Positions 8,518-17,100 are shown, counted from the first letter of the stretch. The stretch: 31,907 nt of DNA from Euryarchaeota archaeon UBA561 (GCA_002502295.1 DANX01000022.1:592-32498); one strand, 5' to 3'. Program-made: numbers and translations. The notes: a model not told the origin generated them from the letters alone.

Positions 8518-9384
8518 TCAATGACTTACTTGTTCGGAGAAGTTTCTTTTTCTTCGGCTTGATTGAAAGAACAAGGTTCGGAGGAAGTACCACAACAGGC
8601 TTTTTTCAACAAGCCATGATGGCACGCTCGTAACGTGCTTTTCATGCAGGGATGGCATCTCTGACCAATGAGCTCTCGGTTCAAAGTGATGAGCCGTGTG
8701 GTATCCAATGTTAAGCCAAACCAGGTTCACCAATCCGGTGAAATTCCTTGAAGCCTCATACAGTCCATCTTCACCGCTCTCCGGACCTGTGCTTGGGCGA
8801 GCACCGGCATGTTGGAGATAATTTGATGACAACAACCAGTGAAATCCATGGGCTTGTGGAAGTGCCACAAACAAGAGCCACAGACGAAGGTCGATCAAAG
8901 CCAAGGTGGCTGAAACGACGACGATCGAGATGACTTCAATCAATGGCCAAAAATCCCCTTTTTTGGCTCTGCGGGGGATATAAGACAGCATGGAGGGAAC
9001 CAACACGGTCAAGGCTTGGAACGGATGAAGAAGAAAACCGATCAGATGGTTGTGATGCCCCCCAAAACGGTAGGTTCGAGTCTCGTCTTCGGCACCGTGG
9101 GAGTGTTTGTGGTGGTTCCCGATGTGTGCGGGAAAAAACACGAAACTCGGCACACCCTGAACAACACTGAACGTCCAATCAGTGAATCGATTCAAGCGTT
9201 TTGATTTCCAAATGCGCAAATGGGTGTGATGATGTTGAGCAACACTCAGGCCAACCGATAGAACGAGCATCAGAAAAAACAACGCGGCATGAAAACCGTT
9301 GAACCATTGATACGCCATCAGCAATGGATAGATGATGAGGTAGGCCAAAGGTTGGAGATCTCTCACCCGATGAAGAAGAATCAA
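8518..9384 (-). CDS. Membrane fatty acid desaturase family protein
   Basis: Integral-membrane di-iron enzyme of the FA_desaturase family (PF00487). The three histidine boxes are visible: QHHHTH (residues 50-55), HIGNHHKHSH (87-96) and HTAHH (229-233). They are separated by hydrophobic spans (about 14-48, 118-135, 150-175). Such enzymes introduce double bonds or hydroxyls into acyl chains, or act on carotenoids or other lipids. The start is a TTG at 9384 overlapping the upstream TGA (TTGA); the first internal ATG is only at residue 23, inside the first helix, so TTG is more likely. It is the last gene of a five-gene overlapping operon with a KAS III-like enzyme and a di-iron oxygenase-like protein, so its substrate is probably a product of that pathway (inference). 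Confidence 0.88.
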   Translation of the reverse strand: MILLHRVRDLQPLAYLIIYPLLMAYQWFNGFHAALFFLMLVLSVGLSVAQHHHTHLRIWKSKRLNRFTDWTFSVVQGVPSFVFFPAHIGNHHKHSHGAEDETRTYRFGGHHNHLIGFLLHPFQALTVLVPSMLSYIPRRAKKGDFWPLIEVISIVVVSATLALIDLRLWLLFVALPQAHGFHWLLSSNYLQHAGARPSTGPESGEDGLYEASRNFTGLVNLVWLNIGYHTAHHFEPRAHWSEMPSLHEKHVTSVPSWLVEKSLLWYFLRTLFFQSSRRKRNFSEQVSH

Positions 9385-10301
9385 TTCTCCAGCCCCAACG
9401 ATGCCCTCATCTTTTCGAGGTGGGCGTGAACATGCTCAACAAAGAAACCGTGCATGAGGAACCGATACGAGAGGCCTGTGGGACCAACTAAAATCATTGG
9501 AAAACGGTTGTAAGCGATGTCTGCAAAGTGTGTTGCACCCACAATCTCATCGATCAATAGGCCGACAGAATGATCAAATTGAAACGAATTGATGGCCGCT
9601 TCGTATTCTTTTGCAGTCAACCAAAAGCAAAACGAGGTTTTGAACAATTCATGAGCGGTTTCAAAATCCAGAAACTGTGTGAACTTCTTTCGATGAATAC
9701 CGTAGTCAATGTTGACTGGATTCCAATTCTTCCACGCCAGTTCACCTGCCTCAATTGGCCAATGGCTCCGGTCAGGATCCTGAAGGTCTCGCATGGTCAT
9801 CAACACACCTTGGTCGTGATGAACAAAGGTTTGGACCATCAAATCCCGTATCATCTTCGGATAGATGAGCACAGGTTCAACGTCGTCCTTTCCAGAGTTG
9901 TCAATGACGAAGTTGAGCAAATTACTCTCGGCTTGAAAGTGCCGCAGAATGAGAACATTGGCCTCCGGTCGCACGAAGTACTTCATGAAAAAGCAAATTT
10001 GCCATTGAAGGAAGCCATGAGCCTTGAATTGAATCGGCATCAGTCGCTTCACGTAATAGGTGATGTGAAGCGTGATGGTCAAGAGGATACGAAGCGTTGG
10101 CAGGACAATGATGCGGAGCGGATTCTGTAGGTCCTTCAACCAATATTCTTTGGCGACATCGTCCAAAGGTAGACTTGCGTCGCCGGTTAACGCATCGGAA
10201 AGCGAGGCGGGCATTCTGCCGTGGTTGCTCGCCATCATTTTGGTCCGTTTCTTCGCTGCTCGCCGCTCTTTACGGGTCAACGGTTGCTCAATTGAGGTCA
10301 T
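9381..10301 (-). CDS. Uncharacterised His/Glu-rich protein of the lipid-type operon
   Basis: 306 residues; I do not recognise the family with certainty. The N-terminus is basic (RKERRAAKKRTK) and probably disordered. One moderately hydrophobic stretch (about 63-83, RIIVLPTLRILLTITLHITYY) could be a membrane or amphipathic helix. The rest looks helical and is rich in potential metal ligands: HFQAES (121-126), HH (161-162), ETAHE (214-218), H244, H258 and HVHAH (290-294). This resembles a ferritin-like or other helical metal-binding fold, but no canonical ExxH pair can be asserted. The ATG at 10301 lies inside the 3' end of the upstream gene with AGAGGAG about 8 nt before it, indicating coupling. 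It overlaps the desaturase start by 4 nt. Confidence 0.8.
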   Translation of the reverse strand: MTSIEQPLTRKERRAAKKRTKMMASNHGRMPASLSDALTGDASLPLDDVAKEYWLKDLQNPLRIIVLPTLRILLTITLHITYYVKRLMPIQFKAHGFLQWQICFFMKYFVRPEANVLILRHFQAESNLLNFVIDNSGKDDVEPVLIYPKMIRDLMVQTFVHHDQGVLMTMRDLQDPDRSHWPIEAGELAWKNWNPVNIDYGIHRKKFTQFLDFETAHELFKTSFCFWLTAKEYEAAINSFQFDHSVGLLIDEIVGATHFADIAYNRFPMILVGPTGLSYRFLMHGFFVEHVHAHLEKMRASLGLEN

Positions 10302-11037
10302 GCTTCAACTCCTCTAATTGCAGACGGTACAATCGCGCAACCACTTGGGCCGTTTTGACGATTGACATGGTAATTTTCTCATCGACACAAACCTCGTCCA
10401 GCGTTTTATAGAAACGTTGCATGTGGTCGCCATCGTTGTGGCCGTGGTACGTCATGAACTTCGTTGAGTCCTCACCCAGACCTGTAAGCTCGTGAATGCG
10501 TTCGGCCCAGGATCGGGCCATCTTCTCACCGAGCCCTTCGATGATCCACATCGCTCCAAGCAAGTCCACTGGATTGGTTCGGGAAGCGCGATACATCAAG
10601 AATCCATGAAGGGCCTCTGAGCCAACGTTCCGCTCCAATCCAAGAATGTCTTCCAAACGACCGCCAGAGGCGACATAATCCTGCTCAAGAATCTCATAAT
10701 CCCTGTGCTCATCCACGGCGTGTGCAATCACCGTGGATCTAATCTCAGCATGATTTCGGTCAAAACTGCTTGCTGTCCGTGTGATCCATCGAGAGCCCTC
10801 AATCACCTGTTGACGAAGGTTGAGCAGCAGAAGCCGGTGGTCTTCTACCGTGTAGGTCCCCAAGTCCAGGCGACGCAAGATGGGCACGGTTGACAAATCC
10901 CGTTCAAATCCGAGCCAGACACGCAATAAATGCTGCAAGCACACTTGCGCATGCGGGTTCATCACGGGAACCTCATCGCCCACGGGCAAGTCCTCAGGTT
11001 CGTTCTTTCCTTCGATCAATATCTCTCCATTGTTCAT
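10288..11037 (-). CDS. Haem-oxygenase-like di-iron protein (iron-containing redox enzyme family)
   Basis: 249 residues, all-helical, resembling the haem-oxygenase-like di-iron oxidase/oxygenase group (TENA/UndA-like; Pfam Haem_oxygenas_2 type). Candidate iron ligands appear in the expected order along the helices: E80, the DEHRDYE cluster with E110, H111 and D113, E167 in MWIIEGLGEK, and HGHNDGDH with H198/H200, D204 and H205. Characterised members of the group include enzymes that cleave C-C or C-N bonds or make terminal alkenes from fatty acids; which reaction applies here is unknown. Its ATG overlaps the stop of the KAS III-like gene (ATGA), and its 3' end overlaps the next gene by 14 nt. 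Family call is moderately strong; catalytic role is inference. Confidence 0.75.
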   Translation of the reverse strand: MNNGEILIEGKNEPEDLPVGDEVPVMNPHAQVCLQHLLRVWLGFERDLSTVPILRRLDLGTYTVEDHRLLLLNLRQQVIEGSRWITRTASSFDRNHAEIRSTVIAHAVDEHRDYEILEQDYVASGGRLEDILGLERNVGSEALHGFLMYRASRTNPVDLLGAMWIIEGLGEKMARSWAERIHELTGLGEDSTKFMTYHGHNDGDHMQRFYKTLDEVCVDEKITMSIVKTAQVVARLYRLQLEELKHDLN

Positions 11038-12170
11038 TTTTTCACCACCGTGAGTTGCATGTAGGTCGTGTTAAAACGACCACTCTCGGGAACAAAACAG
11101 AGGATACAATCACCCTCCTTGATGGTCACTTCGTCCGTACGAAGGAACTCATCGATCATGATAAACAGCGATGCGGCACCGGTGTTTCCTCTTGTGTAGA
11201 GGTTCGTCCACCACCGCTCCTCAGGAATACCAACGCCTGCAGCATCAAGCATGTCCAAAATTTTGCTTCGAAAATGGTGGCTGGAATAATGGCATAGGAA
11301 ATGGTCAATCTCTGCAGGTTTGCTTACACCCTCTTGCACCAAACGGAGGTAACCGTCCACACCCATTCGGATGATGTTATCCAAAAGCCTCACCTCTTGG
11401 CGTAGAAGCAAAGCTCCCGCACGTTCTGCATCAGCATAGGTTTCGTAATCCTGCCACGTACGTTCATCATCAGGTCGGCCGGCTGAACCCACGCTCATGC
11501 AGGTGGGCAATGCGTGGGCGTGCGAGAAGCCACGCACCCAATCAATGCGAAGGCTGAATCCTTTGGGAGCCGGTGTGTTTTGGAGCAACAAAGCCCCTGC
11601 TCCGTCGGAAAGCATCCACCGAAGAAATTCAGTGTTGAAATCAATGCGTTTGGCTGCAAACGTCGATTCTGTCGCTGCTTCATACCGCTGTTTTTTGAGC
11701 AGGCGACTTGAGAGTTCGCTGGAAACCACCATCGCAGCCTCATGGTCACCCACCCGAAGGCTGTTCCAGGTCGCTTTTATGGCCATCATGGAGGAGGAGC
11801 AGATGCCGTGTGTCGTCAAGATTTCAATGGCAGGCAGGCCAAGGGACGCTTGAACCATGCTGGCCATACCTGGGGCAGGCAAATCGCCTTGGGTAGAGGC
11901 GACGGCCAGCATGCCAACCTTTTCCCGAGGTATGAAGGCACGGTCCAAGCACTGCTCAGCAGCGTTGGAGGCCATTTCCGTGTTGCTGTGAGTGGTCTTT
12001 TGGTTAGCATCGATGGCATAATGCCGGGTATCGATTTGATTCGCTTGTTGAATTTGAACACGCAGTGAGGAAGGTTGGCCGTTGACCATGCCGAGGATGT
12101 GTTCTACCTCGTTTCGAGGTATCGGGGGGCCAGGCAAGAACGCACCCGTGCTGGTGATGTAGACGCTCAT
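11034..12170 (-). CDS. 3-oxoacyl-ACP synthase III (FabH)-like condensing enzyme
   Basis: Thiolase-fold enzyme of the KAS III group, which joins two acyl units by decarboxylative or related Claisen condensation. The Cys-His-Asn triad is visible: C124 in HGICSSSMMA, H294 in FLCHYSSHHF and N329 in YTRGNTGAAS. MLSDGAGALLL (186-196) is the usual glycine-rich segment. At 378 residues it is longer than housekeeping FabH (about 320), which fits FabH-like enzymes of specialised pathways. The start overlaps the upstream stop (ATGA, 12167-12170). No acyl-carrier protein, ketoreductase or dehydratase lies nearby, so it is more likely to make one dedicated condensation than to run a full fatty-acid cycle (inference). 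Fold and triad are secure, substrates unknown. Confidence 0.88.
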   Translation of the reverse strand: MSVYITSTGAFLPGPPIPRNEVEHILGMVNGQPSSLRVQIQQANQIDTRHYAIDANQKTTHSNTEMASNAAEQCLDRAFIPREKVGMLAVASTQGDLPAPGMASMVQASLGLPAIEILTTHGICSSSMMAIKATWNSLRVGDHEAAMVVSSELSSRLLKKQRYEAATESTFAAKRIDFNTEFLRWMLSDGAGALLLQNTPAPKGFSLRIDWVRGFSHAHALPTCMSVGSAGRPDDERTWQDYETYADAERAGALLLRQEVRLLDNIIRMGVDGYLRLVQEGVSKPAEIDHFLCHYSSHHFRSKILDMLDAAGVGIPEERWWTNLYTRGNTGAASLFIMIDEFLRTDEVTIKEGDCILCFVPESGRFNTTYMQLTVVKK

Positions 12171-12766
12171 GAGGGGATCACCTCGGGTTTTCCATGCTCC
12201 TTTTCATACCTGTAGCAACGCCACCACTCTTGCATGTAAGGGAACACAACGAAGATGGACATGACCACAATGTAGGTCGTAGCATAATTCCCAGATGACC
12301 CAAGAGGTTCCTGTCGCCATTCAAAGCCAAGTCCCCCAGACCAGTTGAAGGTCACCGTGTCAAGAAAAACATCCCATTTTCGAACGATGATAAGCAAGAG
12401 AAGGAAGAAAGGAAGTGTTGCGAGGTAATTATGAGCATGGACTTCCCAAATGGAAATTTCTCGTTTCCCAGTGGCAAAGTGAACGTCATAGTGGGCAACC
12501 AATTCATGAGCGATGAGCGCTGCGAAACAGAGCAACATGATGAGAACATTCACTTCAAAAACAAGAGAAAGAAGGACGGGAATTCCAATCTGAACGCCCA
12601 TCACACAATGGATGTAGGCTTCATGGAGTCCGGATGTCTTTTCGATCTCGGTGTTTCGGTGGCACCACCAGTCCAACATACCGGCAATCCCCCAGAGAGG
12701 GAGCAACACGTACAACATCATATTCAGGACTAGGGTCGCCTCGTCCATCATCAGGCCTCGGCTCAT
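12167..12766 (-). CDS. His-rich integral membrane protein, possible metalloenzyme
   Basis: About 199 residues with four or five hydrophobic segments and an unusual set of polar residues near them: WCHRNTEIEKTSGLHEAYIH between helices 1 and 2, then HELVAHYDVHFATGKREIS and WEVHAHNYL before helix 4. The spacing of His, Glu and Asp resembles membrane di-iron enzymes such as hydroxylases, although the canonical HxxxH/HxxHH boxes are not complete. No named family is asserted. Starts: GTG 12796, ATG 12766, ATG 12751 and ATG 12748 are all in frame; 12766 is chosen as a compromise with the CTTTTTTATC box at 12781-12790. First gene of the five-gene operon, overlapping the KAS III-like gene by ATGA. Probably acts on the same membrane-borne substrate (inference). 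Confidence 0.75.
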   Translation of the reverse strand: MSRGLMMDEATLVLNMMLYVLLPLWGIAGMLDWWCHRNTEIEKTSGLHEAYIHCVMGVQIGIPVLLSLVFEVNVLIMLLCFAALIAHELVAHYDVHFATGKREISIWEVHAHNYLATLPFFLLLLIIVRKWDVFLDTVTFNWSGGLGFEWRQEPLGSSGNYATTYIVVMSIFVVFPYMQEWWRCYRYEKEHGKPEVIPS

Positions 12767-12780
12767 CACCGACCTAATGG

Positions 12781-12790
12781 GATAAAAAAG
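12781..12790 (-). promoter_or_regulatory. Candidate TATA element of the five-gene lipid-type operon
   Basis: Read on the minus strand this is CTTTTTTATC, the only clear A/T-rich box between nrdA and the first gene of the operon. Its centre is 20 nt from the ATG at 12766 and about 35 nt from the ATGs at 12751 and 12748, so it allows a leaderless or very short-leader transcript. Placement relative to the true start is uncertain. Confidence 0.35.
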
Positions 12791-12852
12791 ATTCACCGGC
12801 GCGGCGTCGCCCTTTTAGAAACACCAGCGTGAGTCAATCCATCGGTTTTCCA

Positions 12853-15249
12853 TCAACTACCGCACATCAAACAGTCGTCATCAGGACTGTCCAAGCTGCA
12901 CGCAATGGCTTCGAGGCTATCAACATCTTCGGCTCGCTCAGCAAGGCCACCGACCGTTTGGTCGTCCTTGCTTGCTGCTTCGACGGTGAATTGAATCGCA
13001 TCGGCAGCGGCCTTGGTTCGGAGATAATACATGCCGGTCTTCAGCCCTTGCTTCCAACCGTAGAAGTGCATTGATGTCACTTTGGCAGGATTGGCATCCA
13101 CCATGTGAATGTTGAGCGACTGGCTTTGGTCTATGTATGCACCACGATCGGCGGCCATGTCGAGCACGTGCTTTTGCTTGATTTCCCAGGTCGTCTTGTA
13201 GAGGTCTCTGATGTATTCTGGGATGCGGTGAAGGCCCTGAATGGAACCCTTGTGGCGCAGAATATCGTCTTTCATCTCCAGGCTCCACATGTCTTCGGCG
13301 ATCAGGTCTCGAACAAGGTGCTTGTTGAGCACAACGAATTCGCCCGACAAGGTTCGGCGAACATAGAGGTTGGAGGTGAAGGCCTCAAAGCACTCATTGT
13401 TGCCCAAAATTTGGGAGGTTGAGGCGGTTGGCATCGGAGCAAGCAAAAGCGAGTTTCGCATGCCCTTTTCCATGATTTCAACTTTGAGAGAATCCCAATC
13501 CCAACGTCCGCTGTGCTCGCCCATGCCCCAGAGGTCAAACTGTAGCAAACCTTGGCTGGCAGGTGAACCTTCGAAGGTGGAGTATGCCCCCTCGGCGGCA
13601 GCGGCGTCCTTGGACGCCGTGCAGGCAGCGAAGTAGATGGTTTCGAAAATGTCCTTGTTAAGGGCCCGAGCAGCAGGGCTCTCGAACGGAAGTTTCAGCA
13701 TGGCGAAGACGTCCGCTAATCCTTGAACTCCAAGCCCGATTGGGCGGTGTCGCATGTTGGAATTCCGTGCTTCTTCAACAGGGTAGTAATTCACATCGAT
13801 GACCCGGTTTAGGTTGCCTGTAGCATGGTACGTGACGTCGTAAAGAAGTTGGTGATCAAAGACACCGTCGCTCATGTTCACGAACTTGGGCAGCGCAATG
13901 GAGGCGAGGTTGCAAACAGCAACTTCGTCCTTGGCGGTGTACTCCATGATTTCAGTGCAGAGGTTGGATGACCGAATCGTTCCGAGGTTCTTCTGATTGG
14001 ATTTCTCGTTCGCAGCGTCTTTGTACAACATGTAAGGTGTACCCGTTTCAATTTGAGCTTCGACGATCTTGTCCCAAACCACTCGGGCAGGAACGGTCTC
14101 TCGTGCCATGCCTCGGCGCTCATAGTCTTCGAACATGGCCTTGAATTCAGCGCCGTAGACGTCCTGTAGACCAGGGCATTCATTGGGACAGAAAAACGAC
14201 CAGTCTCCGTTATCCTCGACGCGCTGCATGAACAGGTCAGGCGTCCACATGGCGTAGAAGAGGTCTCGAGCCCGCATCTCTTCTTTTCCGTGGTTCTTCT
14301 TCAGGTCAAGGAACTGAAGAACATCCGGGTGCCAGGGCTCAAGATAAACCGCAATGGAACCTTTTCGCTTACCGCCGCCTTGATCGACATAGCGAGCGGT
14401 GTCGTTGAACACACGAAGCATCGGAACGATGCCGTTGGACGTCCCGTTGGTGCCTTTGATGTACGAGCCCTTTGAACGAACGTGGTGAATCGAAAGGCCA
14501 ATGCCTCCAGCCGACTTGGAAATCAGGGCACACTGCTTGAGCGTGTCGTAGATACCATCAAGGGAATCGTCTTGCATGGTGAGCAAGAAACACGAGGACA
14601 TCTGTGGCATTGGTGTACCGGAGTTGAAGAGGGTTGGTGTGGCGTGTGTGAAGTAACCTTGGCTCATCAGGTCGTAGGTCTCAAGCGCTTTCTCAATGTT
14701 GGCGTGGTGGATGCCAACGGCCACGCGCATGAGCATGTGTTGCGGGCGCTCAGCAACCTCGCCGTCAAGTTTGAGCAGGTATGAGCGCTCAAGTGTCTTG
14801 AATCCGAAGTAGTCGTAGCTGTGGTCCCTGGAGTAGTCAATGCGGCTGTTGAGCAAGTCTGCATTGGCCATGATGATTTCGTAGACCTCTTGCGAGATGA
14901 GGGGGGCGTGTTTCTTGGATTCGGGGTCGATGTATTCTCGGAGGTCAGTGATGACATCGGTGAACAGTTCCTTTGTCGAACGGTGAAGATCATCGACGCA
15001 AATGCGCGCTGCCAGGCGGCTGTAATCTGGGTGGTGCGAAGCCAAGGAGGCGGAGGTTTCGGCGGCAAGTTGGTCCAATTCACGGGTTGTGACGCCGTCG
15101 TAGAGGCCTTCGATGGTCAACTTCGTGACGTGGCCAGGGTCAACCCAAACAGGGTTCAAGCCTTCGGCCAATTTCAACAGTTTTTCATGGATGGCATCAA
15201 ACCGTACATCCTCTCGCTCGCCTTTTCGATTAACAACTTGCATGGCCAT
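12853..15249 (-). CDS. nrdA: Ribonucleoside-diphosphate reductase alpha subunit, class I, eukaryote-like
   Basis: Large subunit of class I ribonucleotide reductase, which reduces ribonucleoside diphosphates. 798 residues. The N-terminal ATP cone (about 1-90) carries the allosteric activity site. Catalytic residues are visible: C220 in [11 protein letters not shown]429-C431-E433 in SSNLCTEI, and C446 in [10 protein letters not shown]. The tyrosine pair of the radical path is in TGMYYLRT, and the C-terminal redox pair is C793/C796 in CLMCGS. From memory of the family, many stretches match animal RRM1 almost word for word ([20 protein letters not shown], the CLMCGS tail) and differ from E. coli NrdA. 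ATG 15249 has GGAGG 8 nt upstream (15258-15262). It follows nrdB after 61 nt; one operon. Very secure. Confidence 0.97.
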   Translation of the reverse strand: MAMQVVNRKGEREDVRFDAIHEKLLKLAEGLNPVWVDPGHVTKLTIEGLYDGVTTRELDQLAAETSASLASHHPDYSRLAARICVDDLHRSTKELFTDVITDLREYIDPESKKHAPLISQEVYEIIMANADLLNSRIDYSRDHSYDYFGFKTLERSYLLKLDGEVAERPQHMLMRVAVGIHHANIEKALETYDLMSQGYFTHATPTLFNSGTPMPQMSSCFLLTMQDDSLDGIYDTLKQCALISKSAGGIGLSIHHVRSKGSYIKGTNGTSNGIVPMLRVFNDTARYVDQGGGKRKGSIAVYLEPWHPDVLQFLDLKKNHGKEEMRARDLFYAMWTPDLFMQRVEDNGDWSFFCPNECPGLQDVYGAEFKAMFEDYERRGMARETVPARVVWDKIVEAQIETGTPYMLYKDAANEKSNQKNLGTIRSSNLCTEIMEYTAKDEVAVCNLASIALPKFVNMSDGVFDHQLLYDVTYHATGNLNRVIDVNYYPVEEARNSNMRHRPIGLGVQGLADVFAMLKLPFESPAARALNKDIFETIYFAACTASKDAAAAEGAYSTFEGSPASQGLLQFDLWGMGEHSGRWDWDSLKVEIMEKGMRNSLLLAPMPTASTSQILGNNECFEAFTSNLYVRRTLSGEFVVLNKHLVRDLIAEDMWSLEMKDDILRHKGSIQGLHRIPEYIRDLYKTTWEIKQKHVLDMAADRGAYIDQSQSLNIHMVDANPAKVTSMHFYGWKQGLKTGMYYLRTKAAADAIQFTVEAASKDDQTVGGLAERAEDVDSLEAIACSLDSPDDDCLMCGS

Positions 15250-15310
15250 AACTCATTCCTCCTTCAGTGTTCATTTGAGAGCGTGATATCTTTCCTTGTA
15301 CGCGTACGGT

Positions 15311-16345
15311 TCAAAAGTCTTCGTCCACGGAAAATCGTTGTTGGACGCTTCCGAGGGATGCGCTGTCCATGACACCTGCCTTTTGATACTCAGCCACACG
15401 CTTCTCGAAGAAGTTGGTCTTCCCTTGCATGGAGATCATTTCCATCCATGGGAACGGATTACCAACGTTGTAAATCTTTGAACAATCAAGTTGGACGAGG
15501 AGGCGGTCAGCCACGAACTGAATGTATTGTTGCATGAGGTCGGCGTTCATGCCAATGAGGTTGACAGGAAGGGCCTTGGTCACGAATTCAATTTCAATCT
15601 CCACGGCTTCTGCGATAATGCGGCGGATGACGTTCTCGCCGGCGCCTCGAATCAGCTTGCTATGAAGCAAGCAGGCAAAGTCGCAGTGAAGTCCTTCGTC
15701 GCGAGAAATAAGTTCGTTTGAGAAGGTCAAACCTGGCATGAGGCCACGCTTCTTGAGCCAAAAGATTGCACAGAACGATCCGGAGAAGAAGATGCCTTCA
15801 ACCGCTGCGAAAGCGATGAGCCGCTCGGCAAAAGAGCCTCGCTTCCTTGAGAGCCAGCGCATGGCCCAATCGCCTTTCTTTTTGACCGATGGGACGGTTT
15901 CAAGTGCCTTGAAGAGGTGGTCCTTTTCTCGCTCATCATCGATGTAGGTGTCAATCAGCAGCGAGTAGGTCTCGGCGTGGATGTTCTCCATCATGATTTG
16001 GAACCCATAGAAGCACCTGGCTTCAGGCCAGCAAACTTCTGCGTTGAAATTGTCAACAAGGTTTTCGTTGACGATCCCGTCGCTGGCTGCAAAGAAAGCG
16101 AGGATGTGCTTGATGAAGTGCTGTTCGTCGTTGTTGAGGTTTTTCCAATCTTTTAGATCCTCTGCGAGGTCGATTTCTTCAGCGGTCCAAAAAGAGGCCT
16201 GCGCTTGCTTGTAGGATGTCCAGATGTCGTCGTGCTCAATTGGGAAAAGAACAAATCGGTCGAGGTTTTCCTGCAACATCGGTTCGATGTGTTCCTTTGA
16301 CAAGTCAATATCCAATCCGTCGTCTTTGTTGTGTTCTATGACCAT
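15311..16345 (-). CDS. nrdB: Ribonucleoside-diphosphate reductase beta subunit, class Ia, eukaryote-like
   Basis: Small (R2) subunit that houses the di-iron centre and tyrosyl radical. 344 residues. By alignment from memory with animal RRM2, the metal ligands are D89, E120, H123, E183, E217 and H220, and the radical tyrosine is Y127 in [41 protein letters not shown] and the FSVDEDF tail are strongly eukaryote-like. The frame is open from 16426, but that stretch covers the promoter. The ATG at 16345 has GGAGGG (16354-16359) 8 nt upstream, while another ATG at 16349 runs into a stop. It is transcribed first, with nrdA next. It is divergent from dUTPase, another nucleotide-pathway gene. Confidence 0.97.
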   Translation of the reverse strand: MVIEHNKDDGLDIDLSKEHIEPMLQENLDRFVLFPIEHDDIWTSYKQAQASFWTAEEIDLAEDLKDWKNLNNDEQHFIKHILAFFAASDGIVNENLVDNFNAEVCWPEARCFYGFQIMMENIHAETYSLLIDTYIDDEREKDHLFKALETVPSVKKKGDWAMRWLSRKRGSFAERLIAFAAVEGIFFSGSFCAIFWLKKRGLMPGLTFSNELISRDEGLHCDFACLLHSKLIRGAGENVIRRIIAEAVEIEIEFVTKALPVNLIGMNADLMQQYIQFVADRLLVQLDCSKIYNVGNPFPWMEMISMQGKTNFFEKRVAEYQKAGVMDSASLGSVQQRFSVDEDF

Positions 16346-16404
16346 GACATGTTCCCTCCGTGAATTACGCTCGCGCTGGATTTTGTTTGCCTTCCTCGGA
16401 CGCC

Positions 16405-16414
16405 TATAATATAT
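16405..16414 (-). promoter_or_regulatory. TATA element of nrdB-nrdA
   Basis: TATAATATAT (plus strand as shown; ATATATTATA on the minus strand) lies about 60 nt before the nrdB ATG. With transcription starting about 26 nt downstream, near 16383, the leader would be close to 40 nt and would include the GGAGGG ribosome site. This is the strongest TATA box in the window. Confidence 0.6.
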
Positions 16415-16431
16415 CCCCTCTCGCATGGATT

Positions 16432-16445
16432 AAACCGGTCGGTTT
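16432..16445. promoter_or_regulatory. Inverted repeat, candidate operator in the nrdB/dut divergent region
   Basis: AAACCG-GT-CGGTTT is a 6+6 nt inverted repeat with a 2-nt centre, 17 nt upstream of the nrdB TATA box. The place suits a transcription regulator of the nucleotide genes. It does not match the bacterial NrdR box as I know it. Short inverted repeats arise by chance, so this is only a candidate. Confidence 0.3.
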
Positions 16446-16634
16446 GTGAAGCCACTGGAGGTAGCGTAAGCATCGGCGCAGTAACTCGTTTGGCAATCTG
16501 TTGTACATTGCTTATTTTTGATTTTAAAATTGCGTTTTTCATGTAAAAATCACCTTGTTTTCCACTGGAACTGCATGTGGGTGAAATCTTACATTATCCC
16601 AACAGTCAAAAAGGGATGTATGGTGAGTTGAACC
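16446..16634. other. nrdB/dut divergent intergenic region, no gene seen
   Basis: A/T-rich spacer with a run of T and A tracts at about 16508-16545. TACATTAT at 16590-16597 is a possible dut TATA box and GGTGAG at 16622-16627 a weak ribosome site. A minus-strand frame through here overlaps the nrdB promoter and was not called. Confidence 0.5.
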
Positions 16635-17087
16635 ATGCACCGAGTTTCCCTGGAAATCCCTTTTGCCCGACTTGACCAGCGCGCCGTCTTACCGACGCAA
16701 GGTTCAGCCCAAGCGGCAGGCTGGGATTTGTACGCCATCGAAGAGACCATGGTTCCAAAAGGGGCGTCTGTTTTGATTCCAACGGGCTGGGCTGTCGCCA
16801 TTCCAGAAGGATGGGAGGGGCAGATACGGTGTCGCTCTTCGCTTGGGAAAAAAGGAATGATCATGCCCAATGGACTTGGAACCATTGACTCGGATTACCG
16901 TGGAGAACTCAAGGTCTTGGCCACGTGGATTGGAGAAGGCGAATCCTTCACCGTGAACGCTGGCGAACGAGTCGCTCAGTTGCTGTTTGCGCCCGTGCCG
17001 CTTGTAACCCTCATCGAGACGACAGCCGAAGGCCTTGACACGACCGATCGAGGTCAAGGTGGATTCGGCTCATCTGGAAAATTCTGA
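16635..17087 (+). CDS. dut: Deoxyuridine 5'-triphosphate nucleotidohydrolase (dUTPase)
   Basis: Hydrolyses dUTP to dUMP and pyrophosphate, limiting uracil in DNA and feeding dTMP synthesis. Trimeric dUTPase family; 150 residues is the usual length. All five motifs are visible in order: AAGWDLYA (I), RSSLGKKG (II), GLGTIDSDYRGELKV (III, with the catalytic Asp region), GERVAQLLF (IV) and the C-terminal arm RGQGGFGSSGKF (V). Motif III with TIDSDYRGE and the complete glycine-rich arm favour dUTPase over dCTP deaminase. Divergent from nrdB, whose product pathway it follows. lipB starts 13 nt after its stop, so the two are probably cotranscribed despite unrelated roles. Confidence 0.95.
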   Translation: MHRVSLEIPFARLDQRAVLPTQGSAQAAGWDLYAIEETMVPKGASVLIPTGWAVAIPEGWEGQIRCRSSLGKKGMIMPNGLGTIDSDYRGELKVLATWIGEGESFTVNAGERVAQLLFAPVPLVTLIETTAEGLDTTDRGQGGFGSSGKF

Positions 17088-17100
17088 AGACGTGTTGCCC

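Noticed and set aside
8518..12766. Known long-chain olefin (OleABCD) or dialkylresorcinol cluster
   Set aside because: No OleB, OleC or OleD, no aromatase, and no carrier protein in the operon; only the condensing enzyme is comparable.
14821..15372. Plus-strand frame of 183 codons
   Set aside because: Antisense to nrdA, whose catalytic motifs are complete.
16336..16542. Minus-strand frame upstream of nrdB
   Set aside because: It crosses the nrdB TATA box and ribosome site and overlaps the nrdB start in another frame.
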